7,155 nt of DNA from an uncultured bacterium (GTDB taxonomy: Bacteria; Bacteroidota; Bacteroidia; Chitinophagales; CAIODY01), in assembly GCA_903871715.1 (NCBI GenBank), contig CAIQHW010000609.1:1-7155 (forward strand). Direction: 5' to 3'. Below are positions 6,103 to 7,155 of the stretch, in pieces. Made by a program: the position numbers and the translations under genes. Each line of letters begins with the position of its first letter. The first letter of the stretch is position 1. The notes beneath the pieces were generated by a model that worked only from the letters and a program-made list of their open reading frames with translations, did not search any database and was not told the origin of the DNA.

Positions 6103-6133
6103 CAAAACTACATTTTGTTTTTATTACAAACAA
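6103..6133 (-). promoter_or_regulatory. Promoter of the beta-barrel protein gene
   Basis: On the - strand, TTG (6133-6131) and TAGTTTTG (6110-6103) are separated by exactly 20 nt, matching the Bacteroidota -33/-7 arrangement (TTTG-N19-21-TAnnTTTG). The box ends 15 nt before the ATG at 6087, so the leader would be very short. This is the best-formed promoter in the window. The -33 element overlaps the perfect palindrome AATTTTAAAATT (6132-6143). Confidence 0.6.
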
Positions 6134-6156
6134 TTTTAAAATTCAACATTAACATT

Positions 6157-6999
6157 TTACACAAACACACTATCCGCCTGCATCATAGCCGTTGTTAATT
6201 TTTCTTGGTTGATTTTTAAATCAATTTTTTGTTGTTGAAAAAACGAAATTAAATTTTCGGTGGGCATGTTGCCCGTTAATTTATCTGATGCCATTGGGCA
6301 ACCACCAAAACCTTTTAGTGCGCCATCAAATCTTTTGCAACCATTATTGAAAGCCGCTTCCACCTTCGTTTTCCAGCTATTGGGTGTGGTGTGCAAATGT
6401 GCTCCAATTTCAACATCTGGATAAAGCGGAATTAAATGTTTGAACAAATAAGCAATGTTTTCGCCGTTGCCAATGCCAATAGTATCGCTCAAAGAAATAA
6501 TTTTGATGCCGAGTTGAGCCATACGCTGCACCCATTTGGCGGCTATTTCGGGCGAATATTCATCGCCATAAGGATTACCAAAACCCATCGAAATATAAAT
6601 AACCAACTGTTTATTTTTTTGTAAACAAATGTTTTGAATTGCTTCCACAGTGTGTAACGATTGTTCAATACTGCTGTTGGTATTGCGTTGTTGAAATGTT
6701 TCTGAGATAGAAAAAGGAAAGCCCAAATAGCTGATTTCATTATAGTTTGCGGCTTCTTCGGCTCCACGAACATTGGCTACGATGGCTAATAATTTGGTGT
6801 TGGTTAATTGCAATTTTGGCAACACATCTTTAGTATCAGCCAATTGCGGAATTGCTTTTGCCGAAACAAAACTTCCAAAATCCAAAGTGTCGAAACCCAC
6901 TTGCAGCAAGGTATTCAAGTAGTTTATTTTTTTTTCGGTTGAAATAAAATATTCCCAACCTTGCATCGCATCTCTTGGACATTCAATTAGTTTTATCAT
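6157..6999 (-). CDS. Hydroxymethylglutaryl-CoA lyase-family enzyme
   Basis: A 280-residue TIM-barrel enzyme of the HMGL-like group, close to the usual 290-300 residues. HMG-CoA lyase splits HMG-CoA into acetoacetate and acetyl-CoA in leucine breakdown. Visible features are the start MIKLIECPRDAMQG with catalytic Arg9 and Asp10, FVSAKAIPQLADT (44-56), SLSDTIG (169-175), the metal ligands in GAHLHTT (His201, His203), and FDGALKGFGGCPMASDKLTGNMPTE (224-248), containing the catalytic-loop Cys234 and Asn244 (metal ligand). Together R-D, HxH, GGCP and GN favour true HMG-CoA lyase over homocitrate or isopropylmalate synthase. Compared with the human enzyme, the loop from Cys to Asn is one residue longer. 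The ATG lies 17 nt inside the end of the upstream gene, implying coupled translation. No other leucine-pathway gene is in view. Confidence 0.9.
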   Translation of the reverse strand: MIKLIECPRDAMQGWEYFISTEKKINYLNTLLQVGFDTLDFGSFVSAKAIPQLADTKDVLPKLQLTNTKLLAIVANVRGAEEAANYNEISYLGFPFSISETFQQRNTNSSIEQSLHTVEAIQNICLQKNKQLVIYISMGFGNPYGDEYSPEIAAKWVQRMAQLGIKIISLSDTIGIGNGENIAYLFKHLIPLYPDVEIGAHLHTTPNSWKTKVEAAFNNGCKRFDGALKGFGGCPMASDKLTGNMPTENLISFFQQQKIDLKINQEKLTTAMMQADSVFV

Positions 7000-7155
7000 T
7001 TTGTGTGGTTGCTGTTTTTGTGGTTACAGTTTTTTTCTTGGTGTGATGAACCGTTTGATGATGCACAGTTGTAGCTTTTTTCAAAGGTTTTTTTGCGGCA
7101 ACTTTTGATGGTGTTGTTACTATTTTCCTTTGTGTAGAATCTTTTTTTGCAACAA
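6983..7155 (-). CDS. C-terminal Lys/Thr/His-rich tail of an unidentified protein (5' part outside window)
   Basis: On the - strand one frame is open from the window edge to a TGA at 6985-6983, giving 56 residues with no start inside. It begins VAKKDSTQRK and is built almost wholly of Lys, Thr, Ala, Val and His: VAAKKPLKKATT, HHQTVHHTKKKT, TVTTKTATTQ. Such low-complexity basic tails occur on histone-H1-like DNA-binding proteins and as disordered ends of periplasmic or cell-wall-binding proteins; the sequence does not decide between them. It overlaps the HMG-CoA lyase start by 17 nt, and this consistent gene-like overlap is the main reason to accept the frame. Of the other two - strand frames, one contains an early stop; the one ending at 6996 is open but gives an implausible Cys/Asn/Ser-rich product. 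Confidence 0.55.
   Translation of the reverse strand, partial: VAKKDSTQRKIVTTPSKVAAKKPLKKATTVHHQTVHHTKKKTVTTKTATTQNDKTN

Noticed and set aside
6088..6105. Six-residue extension of the barrel protein from a TTG at 6105
   Set aside because: The TTG is part of the -7 box, and the ATG at 6087 gives a textbook signal peptide.
5769..6198. Open frames of 92 (-) and 103 (+) residues across the barrel gene and its promoter
   Set aside because: They overlap a protein with a signal peptide and barrel pattern; their sequences are unstructured and the + one runs antisense into the HMG-CoA lyase end.
6436..6773. Open frames of 62 (+) and 76 (-) residues inside the HMG-CoA lyase gene
   Set aside because: The lyase frame carries all catalytic motifs; these are alternate-frame shadows.

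Overview
The window looks like ordinary chromosome from an AT-rich member of the Bacteroidota, most likely near Chitinophagales or Sphingobacteriales. Four things point there. The proteins belong to families common in that phylum (a DUF4286-like protein, a DUF1573 lipoprotein, paired TPM-domain proteins, and an HMG-CoA lyase starting with the ECPRDAMQG form). No start codon has a recognisable Shine-Dalgarno sequence; leaders are A/T-rich instead. Several intergenic gaps carry TAnnTTTG-like -7 boxes. Leaders and gaps are very short. The assignment is inference; no rRNA or other marker gene is present.

Layout. Positions 1-2614, + strand: a tightly packed run of four genes, namely the C-terminal end of an MmcQ/YjbR-type protein, a YbjQ (UPF0145) protein, a UDP-GlcNAc 4,6-dehydratase-like SDR enzyme of the long (about 400 residue) type, and a FemAB/BioF2-like GNAT acyltransferase. 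They are joined by ATGA and GTGA overlaps or a 15-nt gap. Positions 2617-3835, - strand: two TPM-domain proteins overlapping by 17 nt; the second is membrane-bound with a glycine-rich tail ending in GGSW. Positions 3836-3930: a divergent promoter region leading on the + strand to a 104-residue DUF4286-like protein (3931-4245). Positions 4250-4717, - strand: a DUF1573 lipoprotein. Positions 4718-4791: a second divergent promoter region, then riboflavin synthase (ribE, 4792-5379, +). Positions 5383-6087, - strand: a predicted outer-membrane beta-barrel protein with its own well-formed promoter. Positions 6157-6999, - strand: an HMG-CoA lyase-family enzyme whose start overlaps, by 17 nt, the end of a partial gene coding a Lys/Thr/His-rich tail that runs off the window.

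How the genes relate. The clearest functional pairing is dehydratase plus acyltransferase, translationally coupled, which suggests synthesis or decoration of an amino-sugar or cell-surface glycan, although no aminotransferase is in view. The two TPM proteins form the partial equivalent of the LemA-TPM-TPM set often seen in this phylum, with no lemA next to them. The rest (riboflavin synthase, HMG-CoA lyase, DUF1573 lipoprotein, barrel protein) are single housekeeping or envelope genes. All three convergent junctions are only 2-4 nt wide. No stretch over 300 bases lacks a gene. I see no RNA genes, mobile elements, CRISPR arrays or phage genes, and no convincing new defence or other system; the window is mostly ordinary, with a handful of points worth checking.
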